From: Maridesulfovibrio sp.
Lineage (GTDB): Bacteria > Desulfobacterota > Desulfovibrionia > Desulfovibrionales > Desulfovibrionaceae
Assembly: GCF_963677005.1 (NCBI RefSeq)
Contig: NZ_OY781616.1
Span: forward strand, 4,078,501 to 4,142,500
DNA length: 64,000 nt
Reading direction: 5' to 3'
Shown: one piece after another, positions 25,888 to 35,381 of the stretch
Layout: every line of letters begins with the position of its first letter
How positions within the stretch are numbered: position 1 is the stretch's first letter
Translations under genes and position numbers: made by a program
The notes under the pieces: model-generated
Told to the model about the DNA's origin: nothing
Database searches by the model: none
Seen by the model: the letters and a program-made list of their open reading frames with translations, nothing else

Positions 25888-26862
25888 TTATCTTTGCCCC
25901 GTGATTCTGACCTGAGGGTTGACGAAACCGTAAATAACATCAACCACGGTGTTAACAACAACGAATATCAGCCCGACGACAACCAGATAGGCCACCATCA
26001 GCGGAGCATCCCCGCGTTCCACTGCCTCGATGAACATGAATCCCATGCCCTGCCACTGAAAAACAGTTTCGGTGAGAATGGTGAAGGCTATCATCGTCCC
26101 CAGTTGCACGCCGCCTACGGTGATGACCGGGAGCAGGGTGTTCTTGAAGGCGTGCACGATCCAGACTCTGGCGGGAGTGAGCCCTTTGGCCCAGGCGTAT
26201 TTGATATAATCGTTTTCCAGAACTTCCATCATTTCTGAGCGGATAAGCCTGATGAAAAGGGGCAGCATGATGGAGGAGAGAGCCAGCGAAGGCATTATGA
26301 GATGTTTGAGGCCGTCGAGGGTCAGGAATCCTGTGCTCCAGCCTCCGATGTTCACCGTGTTTCCGCGGCCGTAGGAAGGCAGCCAGTGCAGTTCCACTGA
26401 AAATATGTAGATCATCAGGATTGCGGTCAGAAAAACCGGAATGGACACTCCCACAATGGACCCGCCCATGATGAACCGTGATAAAATCGATTTGGGCCTG
26501 ATGGCGGAATATATCCCCAGCGGGACGGAAAAAAGGACGATGATAATTGCGGAGCAGAAGACCAGTTCAAGCGTTGCCGGGGCCTTGTTCAGAATAACGG
26601 CAAGAGCGGATTTCTTGTAGAAGAATGATTTTCCGATATCTCCTTTGACTGCTCCCTGCAGGAACCTGCCGAACTGGACCATGAACGGATCATTCAGCCC
26701 CAGTTCGTCTTTCAGTCTTTCTCTTTCCGCTTTTGAAACGGAAACACCTGTAATTTCCCTTATTGGATCGCCGAAGCTCTGCTTGATGGCAAAGCCGATA
26801 AAACTGATAATCAGCATGACGATGATCGCTTGCACGATTCGTCGGACAATAAAAGCAAACAT
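25888..26862 (-). CDS. Peptide/nickel-type ABC transporter permease (DppB-like)
   Basis: A 324-residue inner-membrane permease. It begins MFAFIVRRIVQAIIVMLIIS, the typical DppB N-terminal helix, has the EAA-loop motif KYAWAKGLTPARVWIVHAFKN and ends with VDVIYGFVNPQVRI. GGAG precedes the ATG. It is separated from the binding-protein gene upstream by a 291-base gap with a hairpin, consistent with lower expression than the binding protein. Confidence 0.92.
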   Translation of the reverse strand: MFAFIVRRIVQAIIVMLIISFIGFAIKQSFGDPIREITGVSVSKAERERLKDELGLNDPFMVQFGRFLQGAVKGDIGKSFFYKKSALAVILNKAPATLELVFCSAIIIVLFSVPLGIYSAIRPKSILSRFIMGGSIVGVSIPVFLTAILMIYIFSVELHWLPSYGRGNTVNIGGWSTGFLTLDGLKHLIMPSLALSSIMLPLFIRLIRSEMMEVLENDYIKYAWAKGLTPARVWIVHAFKNTLLPVITVGGVQLGTMIAFTILTETVFQWQGMGFMFIEAVERGDAPLMVAYLVVVGLIFVVVNTVVDVIYGFVNPQVRITGQR

Positions 26863-27093
26863 TTTTCACTCCAGACGGCAAACTGTATAAGCCTTCCCCG
26901 GATTTCAGGCTGATTATGCCTTTATGCGGCATACCCGGTTTCCTTCCCGCAAGCGTTTCAGGCTTTTCGCGGGGGCGCGAAGGAACGGCCGGATGGCGGT
27001 AGTTCACTTTTGCTGCATTCAACGGAGAATGCCTCGTAGGAATGCTGCAGGTGAATCCGCCGCGCTTTATCGAAATCCGATTGTTGACAACGC

Positions 27094-27122
27094 AAGGGGA
27101 ACTCCGGAATGGAGTTCCCCTT
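27094..27122 (-). other. Hairpin between binding-protein gene and permease genes
   Basis: A perfect 12-bp stem (27094-27105 with 27111-27122, loop GGAAT) has no T tract in the minus direction. Such hairpins commonly protect the binding-protein part of ABC-transporter mRNAs and lower expression downstream. Confidence 0.6.
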
Positions 27123-27153
27123 GATGTAAAGGTTCTTTCAGACTGTTCCTGTG

Positions 27154-28776
27154 CTACTTGACGACCAGGTCACCGAAGAAGGGGAAGTTCTGTACGTTGA
27201 CTATTTCCTCGGTATTCATGCCATTCTTGGATGCCCAGGAGAGGTTCTGCCAATGCAGGGGCACGAATGCTGCGTCGTCGTAGGCGAGTTTTTCAACCTT
27301 CTGGAGCATTGCCCTGCGCTTGGCAAGGTCTGTTTCGGTCTGGGACTGTATGGTCAGGGCGTCAACTTCGGGATTGCAGTAGTTACCGCTGTTGTACTGT
27401 CCGTAACCGGTTTCCTTGTTGGGGCACATGAGCAGGAATTCGGTGTAGTTGGCGGAATCTTCAGTATCGGGATGCCAGCCGATCATCTGGATGTCGGCAA
27501 CCTGTGCATCGTATTCGTCCCAGTACTGGGCCTTGGGCATGGTCTTCAGATTTACCTTGATGCCGATTTTGCCGAGCATGGAAACAAAGGCCTCGGCAAT
27601 TTTTTCATCGTTAACGTAACGGTTGTTGGGTGCGATCATGGTGCATTCAAAACCGTTTTCGTAACCGGCTTCCTTCATGAGCTGCTTGGCTTTTTCAAGA
27701 TCGTAGCGGGGTTTGAGTTCGGGATTGTATCCTGCAAAACCTTCAGGACCCTGCTGGCATGCTACAGTGGCGAAACCTTTCATGACCTTATCAACTATAC
27801 CGGCATTGTCGGTAGCGTAGACGATTGCCTGACGGACCTTGCGGTTCTGGAAGGGCTTCTGGCGTTTCTGGTTGAGCTGAAAGGTGATGATGCGGGAACC
27901 GGACATGGTGATCAGCTGCAGACCTTCAGTTGACTTGATGCGGTCAAGGTCCTGCGGGGGAACGGGCATGATGAAATCAACATCTCCGGAAAGCAGCGCA
28001 GCCACGCGGGTCGCATCGTTTTTAATCGGAGTAAGGATTATCGTGTCTACGTTACCGGCCTTGTCCCAGTATTCCGGGAAAGCCTTGAAGACCGTGCGTA
28101 CACCCTGTTCGCGTTCGGCCACAACGTATTTACCTGTTCCGGACTCGTGTGTATTGGCAAAGGAAGGTGCGGTTTTGATGATGGCGTCTTTCGGCTGTCC
28201 GGATTCGTCAGTACCGGTGTAGAATTTTCTGTCCATGGGGAAGATGTAGGTTGCCATGTTCAGCAGCAGGCCGTAAGGCTTCTTGGTGACGATGTCGACG
28301 GTGTAATCGTCAACAACTCTGGCCTGTCCGAAGGGTTCGAAAAGCCCCTTGAAGTCCGGGCTCTTCTTAAGGCGTTCAAGGGTCCAGACGACATCTTCTG
28401 CTGTGAAGGGATTGCCGCTGTGAAATTTTACGCCTTTGCGCAGATGGAAGCGCATGGTTGTGTCATCAATAAGTTCCCATGATTCTGCAAGGCGGGGTTC
28501 GAAGGAACCGTCCTTGGCCCAGCGGATGAGCGGGTCAAAGACCATGTGGGAGTACTGGAGCATGCCTGCGGAAAGCTGTACTTCAGGGTCAAGGGATACC
28601 GGATCGGCATCCATTGCCAGTTTCAGGGTTTTTCCGGCCGCGGCCTCGGCAGCCGGAGCCGCTTTTTCAGCGGTTTCTTTCTTGGCCGGTGCTTCTTCCT
28701 TTTTTTCCGCACTGCATCCGGCCAGACTCAGGGCAAGAATAATTACAAGAGCAAGAAACCATAGTGAACGTTTCAT
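27154..28776 (-). CDS. Extracellular solute-binding lipoprotein, family 5 (peptide/nickel type)
   Basis: A 540-residue receptor of the SBP_bac_5 family. A lipoprotein signal (MKRSLWFLALVIILALSLAGC) has the lipobox LAGC, followed by an Ala/Glu/Lys-rich linker to about residue 50. The fold starts LKLAMDADPVSLDPE, with WELIDDTTMRFHLRKGVKFHSG as the family signature. The ATG at 28776 with AAGGAG upstream is chosen over an earlier ATG at 28821. It is the first gene of the ABC operon. The ligand (peptide, nickel chelate or other) cannot be deduced. Confidence 0.93.
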   Translation of the reverse strand: MKRSLWFLALVIILALSLAGCSAEKKEEAPAKKETAEKAAPAAEAAAGKTLKLAMDADPVSLDPEVQLSAGMLQYSHMVFDPLIRWAKDGSFEPRLAESWELIDDTTMRFHLRKGVKFHSGNPFTAEDVVWTLERLKKSPDFKGLFEPFGQARVVDDYTVDIVTKKPYGLLLNMATYIFPMDRKFYTGTDESGQPKDAIIKTAPSFANTHESGTGKYVVAEREQGVRTVFKAFPEYWDKAGNVDTIILTPIKNDATRVAALLSGDVDFIMPVPPQDLDRIKSTEGLQLITMSGSRIITFQLNQKRQKPFQNRKVRQAIVYATDNAGIVDKVMKGFATVACQQGPEGFAGYNPELKPRYDLEKAKQLMKEAGYENGFECTMIAPNNRYVNDEKIAEAFVSMLGKIGIKVNLKTMPKAQYWDEYDAQVADIQMIGWHPDTEDSANYTEFLLMCPNKETGYGQYNSGNYCNPEVDALTIQSQTETDLAKRRAMLQKVEKLAYDDAAFVPLHWQNLSWASKNGMNTEEIVNVQNFPFFGDLVVK

Positions 28777-29025
28777 CCTTACACTCCTTGGAAAGGGTAA
28801 CAACTGTAATAAAATCATCAAACACTACCAGCTCAGGGACGCCCTGAAAAACTGATCTTGAAACAGGCAAAACCTGTCGGCGCATCAGGCTTCCCCTTGC
28901 CGTATGCGGTCATTATTATTACACTTGAATTATCGATTTAACAAATTTTTAACTGTTTGAAATAACTGCTCAAAAATAATTAATAAATGTGGATGTTTCT
29001 TTCTTCCAAAAAAAATGCAGAAAAT

Positions 29026-29469
29026 ATGAAAATCACAAAATATTATTCGCCTACACTGTGTTTTATTCTGGCTTTATTTTTGGTGACGCTTGCGGGGTGC
29101 GCTTCCATAAATCCGTTTGCAGACTCTGTTACCGAGTATGATCTGGACGGAAAGCACAATCTTGAGCTTGATCTTATGCCCGGAGATGAGGTTGCTTTTG
29201 AAATGCGCAATCCGGGTACAGGAGGGTATCAGTTTGACGGAGTTGTCTTCGACCCGAAGCTCGTCAGCCTTGACAAGTTCAGGATTCTCGACGCGGAATC
29301 AGGTCTTGCGGGCGATTTCGGACGCTGGCGTTTCAAGTTCACCGTCCTCGATATCGGCGATACAATCGTGGCGATAAACATAAAGCGTCCGGGGCAAAAG
29401 CAACGTGATGCCTACAAGGTGATAAATATGAGTATCACCAAGGACGGACCGCCGTTTTTCAAGTGGTAG
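29026..29469 (+). CDS. Lipoprotein with chagasin-like (I42 protease inhibitor) domain
   Basis: A 147-residue lipoprotein: signal MKITKYYSPTLCFILALFLV followed by lipobox LAGC. The mature part carries the three loops of chagasin-type cysteine-protease inhibitors: NPGTGGYQF (like NPTTGY), GLAGDFGRWRFKF (like the GxxG...F loop) and KRPGQK (like RPW). The tight-binding inhibitors of this fold clamp papain-like proteases with these loops. The Trp of RPW is replaced, so inhibitory activity is not assured. No good RBS is seen; an ATG at 28987 is an alternative start. Confidence 0.7.
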   Translation: MKITKYYSPTLCFILALFLVTLAGCASINPFADSVTEYDLDGKHNLELDLMPGDEVAFEMRNPGTGGYQFDGVVFDPKLVSLDKFRILDAESGLAGDFGRWRFKFTVLDIGDTIVAINIKRPGQKQRDAYKVINMSITKDGPPFFKW

Positions 29470-29484
29470 AAAGGTCGTTCAGGT

Positions 29485-30297
29485 TCAGCTTATGATTATG
29501 CCTGCGTAGGCCACCACGCTCTCGTAGTCTCCGGTGGCCTGTCCTGAATTGGTGTATTCCACCAGTCTGCCGGACGAAGCACCCAGCTTTTCGGCTGCAA
29601 ACATGGCCATGGTCATGGGTAGAACTCCGCACATGCTTATCTGATTGGAAGCGACAATGGAGTACAGGTCCTTGGGGTCCATGCGGATGATGGCTTCAAG
29701 CGCCATGGAGTCCATTTTTTTTGCCTTGGCGGCGGGAATGAAATGGCTCATGTCCGAACTTACGATCATGGTGACAGGTTTGCCTGCGGATGCGATTATG
29801 TCCCCAAGCGTTTCTCCTGCCTTGTGCAGGGCGGTAGGGGATGATTCGGATACGCAAACAGGAACAATGGCTGTTTCCGAATTGATGTGGTGTAGAAAAG
29901 GGATGATGACTTCCAGCGAATGCTCGCGTACGTGGGCTGCCGTGTTTTCGACAAATCCTTTTCCGCTGGAGATAAAATCGGAGGCGAGGTCCTCGTCAAC
30001 ATTCAGCATGCCGCCGGGGAATTCCCATGCTCCGGAAGTCCATACGGATATGGGGGCGCCAAGTCCGGTATGGTTCGGGCCGAGCAGTATAACCGTGGGC
30101 GCTATGCGGGCCTGCGCCAGTGTTTTGCCGCACGCCTTGCCTGAAAACATGTATCCGGCATGGGGAACCATGATAAGTCTGTCATAAGGCTTATCCGAAC
30201 CGGTCTGCAACGGGCCGGTGTATTGTTCCAGTTCCATCTGCAACTGCCGCGGATCTGCGGGATAAAATCTTCCGGCAACAATCGGTTTCCTGTCCAT
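29485..30297 (-). CDS. Memo family protein (AmmeMemoRadiSam system protein B)
   Basis: A 270-residue protein of the Memo/extradiol-dioxygenase-like fold. Family motifs are AGRFYPADP at the start, VPHAGYMFSG and LLGPNHTGLG, then AHVREHSLEVIIPFLHH and SSDMSHF. The metal-site histidines are thus present. In many prokaryotes Memo occurs with AMMECR1 and a radical-SAM protein, but neither is adjacent here. The biochemical role of bacterial Memo is unsettled; Fe or Cu binding is known for the fold. A soluble cytoplasmic protein with no signal peptide. Confidence 0.88.
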   Translation of the reverse strand: MDRKPIVAGRFYPADPRQLQMELEQYTGPLQTGSDKPYDRLIMVPHAGYMFSGKACGKTLAQARIAPTVILLGPNHTGLGAPISVWTSGAWEFPGGMLNVDEDLASDFISSGKGFVENTAAHVREHSLEVIIPFLHHINSETAIVPVCVSESSPTALHKAGETLGDIIASAGKPVTMIVSSDMSHFIPAAKAKKMDSMALEAIIRMDPKDLYSIVASNQISMCGVLPMTMAMFAAEKLGASSGRLVEYTNSGQATGDYESVVAYAGIIIS

Positions 30298-30371
30298 ATC
30301 AACCTGCCTCTTTTCTCCGGTCAGCAGTTTTACCGGTCAGGAGACCGGATGCCCTGAAGGACTGCGCCGAA

Positions 30372-33300
30372 TTACTGGAATGTAGGAGCCGGTTTGAACT
30401 GTGCGGCGTCCTTTTCAATCTTATATGTTTCAAGAGCCGATTTTGCCAGTCTTCCGTAAAGTCCGTCCGGGCTTTTTTTCGACACTTCTTCCATAAGTTT
30501 TTTCCACTCGTCCATTGCTCCGGCCTTTTCGTAGAGCTGCGCCAGCCTGAATCTGGAAGACGCCCACTCCGGATCGGACAGCGGAATGTACTTGTCGTAT
30601 TCTGCCGCCCATTTAAGGGCTTCCCTGTATCGGCCGGAACTTTCCGCCGCGAAAATAGTCATCAGTATGCAGTCCTTGATCTTTTCGCGGTCGCCGCCGG
30701 TTTCAAGCAGCATGGAAAGGGCTTCCTGTGCGTAGACAAAAACCTTTTTCAATTCCTTCTTTTTCATGGCCGATTTTGCCATGTAGTACATGGCATATGC
30801 CCGTGATGATTCGGGAAGAAGGAGGTTGGAAGCAAGGCCTGCCCAGAGCGGAGTGCTCTGCTCCGTTTCCCCGAGGTTTTCAAAGGCCATGGCCTGAGCG
30901 TATTCTATATGAATTTTCTGTTTCGGATCAAGTTCCCATTTGTCCTTGGCCAGATTGACCAGATCGGTGACCTTGCTCCATGACTGACCGTCCACGTAAA
31001 TGCCCAGAGCCATATCCAGTGCCATGGCCGAATACTTGGGCACCTGCTTTTCCTGCAGGTAGCGCTCGATCATATCCAGGGCCTGCTGCGGCTGCCCCTT
31101 TTTCCAGAAGCTTAGGGCAACGCCCATGCGGGTATCATCGTTTACGTCTTTGCCCTCGTTGTTCTTCCTGGCATAGTTGTTCCAGTAGCTTATGACGCGT
31201 CCGTAGTTCTCGTCCTTCACCAGTTCCGGTACGGCCTTGTCAAAGACTCTGGTCCCAAGCTGGCTCGCTTTATCCCGCAGTCCGCTGCGCGGGTATTTGT
31301 CCAGAAAATCCTGAACCGCTCCCAGACATTCTCCGTATTTTTTGTTCCAGTAATACCACATGCCCAGTTTGAGCAGTGCCAGAGGAGCCAAGGGACTGTC
31401 CGGATGCTTCTCCACAATCTGTGTATAAATTTTCTGGGGGCGCAGGTTGTATGGACGGTCGAACACCTTGTCCATCTCAGACATGCTGGGGTCGTCATGG
31501 ATTCCCTCTTCGGCAAGGCGCATCATCGATACAAGCCCGCCTTCCCTGTCCGGGAATTCCTTGGCCACTTTTTCGTAAATCTCCTTGGCGGCGTTCTTGT
31601 CATCCTGTCTCAGATATATGTCCCCGATGCGGGCCAGAACTATATCCGCCTCTTTGGCTTCCGGGGCCAGGTTGTAATAGGCCCAGTAGTTGCTTTTGGC
31701 ATCGTTGAGCTTGCCGAGCCTGTTCTGGTTGTTTGCGGCCATAAGCAGAAAATCGAGGTCTTCTATATAGAAGCGCGGCCAGCGTTTATCAATGTAGTCT
31801 AAAATCTGGTAGGCCTGATCGTTGTAACCGAGTTTGTCGAGCGCCTTGGCAAGACCTATGGCCGCATCACGGACCACCTTGCTGTCCGGATACATCTGGA
31901 CCAGATACTGGAACTGGTCGGCGGCTTTTTCATAATCTTCCAGACCCAGATAGTATTCGCCCCAGTAGTAGCTGATGTAGGGGATATTGGGATCGTTGGG
32001 GTACTGGGCTTTGAGCAGATTGAAGTAGGCTTTGGCCTCCGGCATGTTGCCGACTTTGAGGTTCAGCAGGCCCAGATTGAGCAGGGCCATGGGTACGTTG
32101 GGAGCTTTGGTGTCGGCGTTCATGGCTTCCATCCAGGAACTGGATACTTCACCGAAATTGTCCGACAGCGCATCCTTGTAAAATTCCGTCTGAGCTTCGG
32201 CCTTCCCGTACAGGGCACGGAGTCTCATTTCTGTCGGGATATAAGGCATCCGGGAAACTTCCGTGAACCCGCTGACGGCGGCTTCCGTTTCGCCGCTGTC
32301 AAGGGCTCCTTCGGCGGCAAGCAGTACTCCTTTGGCAACCTTCAGCTTTTCTTCCAGTGATGCCTGCTTTCCTTCGGCGCCGGCTTCTCCTTCAGCTCCT
32401 GCTTCGGCCTGTTCCATTTCGGTCAGTTGGCCCGTTTCTTCCACCGGGTAGGCGTCGGCTCCGTCATCCTGTGCCGCAGACTGTTCTTCCAGTGCGGCGT
32501 AGTCTCCGGTCGCCTGAGTATCGGAAGTCGTTTCGGCAGGTTGTCCGTCAGCAGGCGGGGGAGGGGCCACAGCCCCGGATGCTCCCGAGTCCGGCGGTGT
32601 GATGCTTCCGGAGGCCTGACCTTCTGCGGAGGGCTGAACTGCATCCGGAGCCTGTACTCTCGAGACCACCCCGCCCTGACCCTGCACAGGAGCAGCGACC
32701 TGCCCCGAAGCTTCCGGAGTATTCTCCGCTCCCTGGCGCGGCTGGGATTCCTGTACGGGAACCTGCGCGGATGCCTGAGTCGCCCTGTATTCCGTCTCGG
32801 GAATGGTATCAGGCACATAAATTCCTTCATATCCCGGCGGCGGCGGAGCAGCTACCTGCCCGGAAACCCCGCCTTCCGATCTCTGGGGAGGGGCAACCCT
32901 GCCTGGATCAGCTGTAGTTTCGGCTGGATACGCTTCCGGTGCGGATACCTGTGTCGGAACATCCCCGATCGGAGTTTCCGCTGCCTGAACAGGTACGGAT
33001 TCCCTGCGTGCTACCGGAGCAGGCTCAACCTGATTTACCTGCCGGACTTCACTGGCGGATGAAGCAGCAGGACTCGTCTCCGCATCCATTGCTGTTCCTT
33101 CTTCAGGATATATAGAATCTTCAGCTGAAGAAGTCGTTTCTGCCTGCGGAGGCTCAATTTTTCCAGCGGCCTGAGGCAGGATCTGTCCACCTATACTTCC
33201 CCCGTCACTTCCTTCTACTCTTCCGCCTGTGCTTCCGCCGACCGGAGCTGTTGTCTCGGCCCCCGGAGGCGGCGCAACAGCACCGGATGTTTCAGACATC

Positions 33301-34100
33301 GGTTGAATTGAGCCGGAAATTCCACCTGCTCTTGCCGGAGGACGGGAGGTGTCGACCGTGTGGGCTTCACCGGGGCCAACCATGGCTACCGGTGCGCGAT
33401 AGGTGTAGGGAACAGAGTAAAACGGGCGTCTGGCGGAAGGCAACGGAGCCTGTGCAACAGGTTGTTTGTCTTCGGCAGCCGCAGCCAGCTCCTCTTTCAA
33501 TGGAGGAGATTCCTCGTCCTGCGGCAGATCAATCTCTGAAATTATAGGCGGCTGCTTTGCCTTCTCGGTTTTTGGCGGTTTGGATTTTGTAGACTTACTC
33601 GGGGCAGGATTCTTTTTTGCTGTCTGCTGTTTTTTTGCGGCCGCTTTTTTTGCCGCAGCCTTTCTTTCCTGAGGAGATCTCCATTTGGAACCAATGGGGT
33701 CGCGGAAGAACTGAATGAGCATTTTCCCGTTTCCGGCAGGAATCCGAATGAATCCGAATCCGGTTGTACGGGTGCCTATGGTTACCGAGCTGTCCCCCAT
33801 TTTTATGGAGTTGACTATGCGCATGCCTCCCAGCTGAGTCTGGACAGGCTGTTTTTCTCCTTTGAGGGCATTCTTCGGGAAAGATACGGTGACCTGCTGC
33901 CGTCCTGTGCGTCGGACGGTACCGGAAAGATTTTTCTGATCAAAGACAAGACGGATGGTATCCATGTCCGCCTTGGTATCTATAAAATACTCCATGGCCA
34001 GACCAGGATGAGGACAGGCTAGCCAGATAACGACCGCCAGAAAGAGTGCCCGGAAAATTCCGGTAAGTCGGCTGATTGTCACAACCAGGTATCTTTGCAA
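30372..34100 (-). CDS. Large exported TPR protein with Pro/Ala-rich repeat region
   Basis: A 1242-residue protein. A signal peptide covers about 1-35 (hydrophobic FRALFLAVVIWLA, cleavage after GLA). A beta-rich AMIN-like domain lies at about 36-135, then a Lys/Ala stretch (145-185). A low-complexity region at about 200-560 contains some eleven short motifs of the form SGxVxPP (SGSIQP, SGAVAPPP, SGQVAAPPP, SGSITPP). From about 585 to 1225 it is a long array of TPR-like helices. The start is TTG with AGGA upstream. It precedes no obvious partner but follows the sigma-54 activator gene on the same strand. The layout suggests a periplasmic or envelope scaffold, as in FimV-like proteins; function is unknown. 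Confidence 0.75.
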   Translation of the reverse strand: MQRYLVVTISRLTGIFRALFLAVVIWLACPHPGLAMEYFIDTKADMDTIRLVFDQKNLSGTVRRTGRQQVTVSFPKNALKGEKQPVQTQLGGMRIVNSIKMGDSSVTIGTRTTGFGFIRIPAGNGKMLIQFFRDPIGSKWRSPQERKAAAKKAAAKKQQTAKKNPAPSKSTKSKPPKTEKAKQPPIISEIDLPQDEESPPLKEELAAAAEDKQPVAQAPLPSARRPFYSVPYTYRAPVAMVGPGEAHTVDTSRPPARAGGISGSIQPMSETSGAVAPPPGAETTAPVGGSTGGRVEGSDGGSIGGQILPQAAGKIEPPQAETTSSAEDSIYPEEGTAMDAETSPAASSASEVRQVNQVEPAPVARRESVPVQAAETPIGDVPTQVSAPEAYPAETTADPGRVAPPQRSEGGVSGQVAAPPPPGYEGIYVPDTIPETEYRATQASAQVPVQESQPRQGAENTPEASGQVAAPVQGQGGVVSRVQAPDAVQPSAEGQASGSITPPDSGASGAVAPPPPADGQPAETTSDTQATGDYAALEEQSAAQDDGADAYPVEETGQLTEMEQAEAGAEGEAGAEGKQASLEEKLKVAKGVLLAAEGALDSGETEAAVSGFTEVSRMPYIPTEMRLRALYGKAEAQTEFYKDALSDNFGEVSSSWMEAMNADTKAPNVPMALLNLGLLNLKVGNMPEAKAYFNLLKAQYPNDPNIPYISYYWGEYYLGLEDYEKAADQFQYLVQMYPDSKVVRDAAIGLAKALDKLGYNDQAYQILDYIDKRWPRFYIEDLDFLLMAANNQNRLGKLNDAKSNYWAYYNLAPEAKEADIVLARIGDIYLRQDDKNAAKEIYEKVAKEFPDREGGLVSMMRLAEEGIHDDPSMSEMDKVFDRPYNLRPQKIYTQIVEKHPDSPLAPLALLKLGMWYYWNKKYGECLGAVQDFLDKYPRSGLRDKASQLGTRVFDKAVPELVKDENYGRVISYWNNYARKNNEGKDVNDDTRMGVALSFWKKGQPQQALDMIERYLQEKQVPKYSAMALDMALGIYVDGQSWSKVTDLVNLAKDKWELDPKQKIHIEYAQAMAFENLGETEQSTPLWAGLASNLLLPESSRAYAMYYMAKSAMKKKELKKVFVYAQEALSMLLETGGDREKIKDCILMTIFAAESSGRYREALKWAAEYDKYIPLSDPEWASSRFRLAQLYEKAGAMDEWKKLMEEVSKKSPDGLYGRLAKSALETYKIEKDAAQFKPAPTFQ

Positions 34101-34148
34101 TATTCCTGCCTACCCCTCACATCCACCACAGAAAAACTTAAAAATAAT

Positions 34149-35168
34149 CTATGCTTCCAGATTCCTCTTCTTGATCTTCTCTATAAGGGTGGTCCGTTTT
34201 ACCCCGAGCAGTTCTGCGGCTTTGTTTTTAACTCCGCCGGCCTGTTCCAGTGCTTCGAGCAGAATACGGTCCTCGATTTTTTCCAGGAAGTCCTTGAGCC
34301 CGTCACCTCCGTGTTCGGACATGTCCGCAAGGGTGGGCCATGCGAATCCGGCAGGCTGGACGATTATTTCGGCAACCTTTTTCTTCGGTTCCCTACCCAC
34401 ATCTTTCCAGATTTTTTCAGGCAGGTCGTCCGGGCATATTTCGCAGGAATCGCACAGGATACACATGCGTTCCATAAAGTTCTCAAGTTCACGCACATTG
34501 CCCGGCCAGGAGTATGAAACAAGCATGTCCGCTGCATCATCACGTATTTTCAGCGGGTCGGTTTCCCTGTCCTCACAGAATCTTGCCAGAAAATGGCTGG
34601 CCAGCAGGAGTACATCCCCTCCTCGGTCACGAAGCGGCGGCAGGTGCATGGGGATTACGTTCAGGCGGTAGAAAAGGTCTTCCCGGAAACGTCCGGCAGC
34701 CACCTCGCTTTCAAGGTCCCTGTTGGTGGCGGCAACGATACGGACATCTACTTTTTTTATGGATGTTCCGCCGACCCGTTCAATTTCCTTTTCCTGCAGA
34801 ACCCTGAGGATCTTTACCTGAAGGCTGAGGTCCATTTCCCCGATTTCATCAAGGAAGATTGTTCCTCCGTCCGCAAGTTCGAAACGACCGGGCCGGGACC
34901 GCACCGCATGGGTGAAGGCGCCTTTTTCATGCCCGAAGAGTTCTGATTCCAGCAGTTCCTTGGGAATGGCCTCGCAGTTTACCGGGACGAACGGTTGTTC
35001 CTTGCGTTTACTGTTGCGGTGCAGGGCGCGGACCAGCAGTTCCTTGCCTGTCCCGGACTCTCCGGTGACCAGCACGGTACTGTCCGTGGGCGCAACCTTT
35101 GCCAGTATCGCAAAGACCTCCTTTAAAGCAGGACTGTTTCCAATTATTCCACCTAGATTAAGAGCCAT
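34149..35168 (-). CDS. Sigma-54 activator without receiver domain, variant GAFTHA loop
   Basis: A 339-residue bacterial enhancer-binding protein. It begins directly with the AAA+ domain ([12 protein letters not shown]; Walker A GESGTGKE at 36-43; Walker [12 protein letters not shown] at 101-111; arginine-finger region [15 protein letters not shown]). It ends with a Fis-type helix-turn-helix ([22 protein letters not shown]). No receiver or sensor domain is present. The sigma-54 contact loop reads GAFTHA (residues 83-88) instead of GAFTGA. The ATG at 35168 has GGAGG upstream. Flagellar regulation is a possibility, since two sigma-54-type flagellin promoters are in the window, but this is inference. 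Confidence 0.88.
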   Translation of the reverse strand: MALNLGGIIGNSPALKEVFAILAKVAPTDSTVLVTGESGTGKELLVRALHRNSKRKEQPFVPVNCEAIPKELLESELFGHEKGAFTHAVRSRPGRFELADGGTIFLDEIGEMDLSLQVKILRVLQEKEIERVGGTSIKKVDVRIVAATNRDLESEVAAGRFREDLFYRLNVIPMHLPPLRDRGGDVLLLASHFLARFCEDRETDPLKIRDDAADMLVSYSWPGNVRELENFMERMCILCDSCEICPDDLPEKIWKDVGREPKKKVAEIIVQPAGFAWPTLADMSEHGGDGLKDFLEKIEDRILLEALEQAGGVKNKAAELLGVKRTTLIEKIKKRNLEA

Positions 35169-35381
35169 CCGGCCTCCGCAGATTTCACCGGGGAACGGGA
35201 TTTCTCGCTGTTCCGCCTGATATACCGGGATTTGCTTTCCATTAAAAAACAAAACCCTATACAATCACTGTCAATGAAATGACGCAAAGTCAATATACAA
35301 GTGTATTTTTCTTTGAAAAAATAAAAAAAACGGTCTTGTATCGGCTGTGCCTGAACACGAAATTACTTATGTGCACTTTTT

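Noticed and set aside
22966-28776. Calling the importer a nickel transporter because nikR is nearby
   Set aside because: The binding protein belongs to the broad family 5, no NikR operator was found upstream, and the ligand residues cannot be judged by eye.
29645-30187. 180-residue plus-strand frame opposite the Memo gene
   Set aside because: Shadow of a well supported gene; Ser/Met/Arg-rich as expected for antisense translation.
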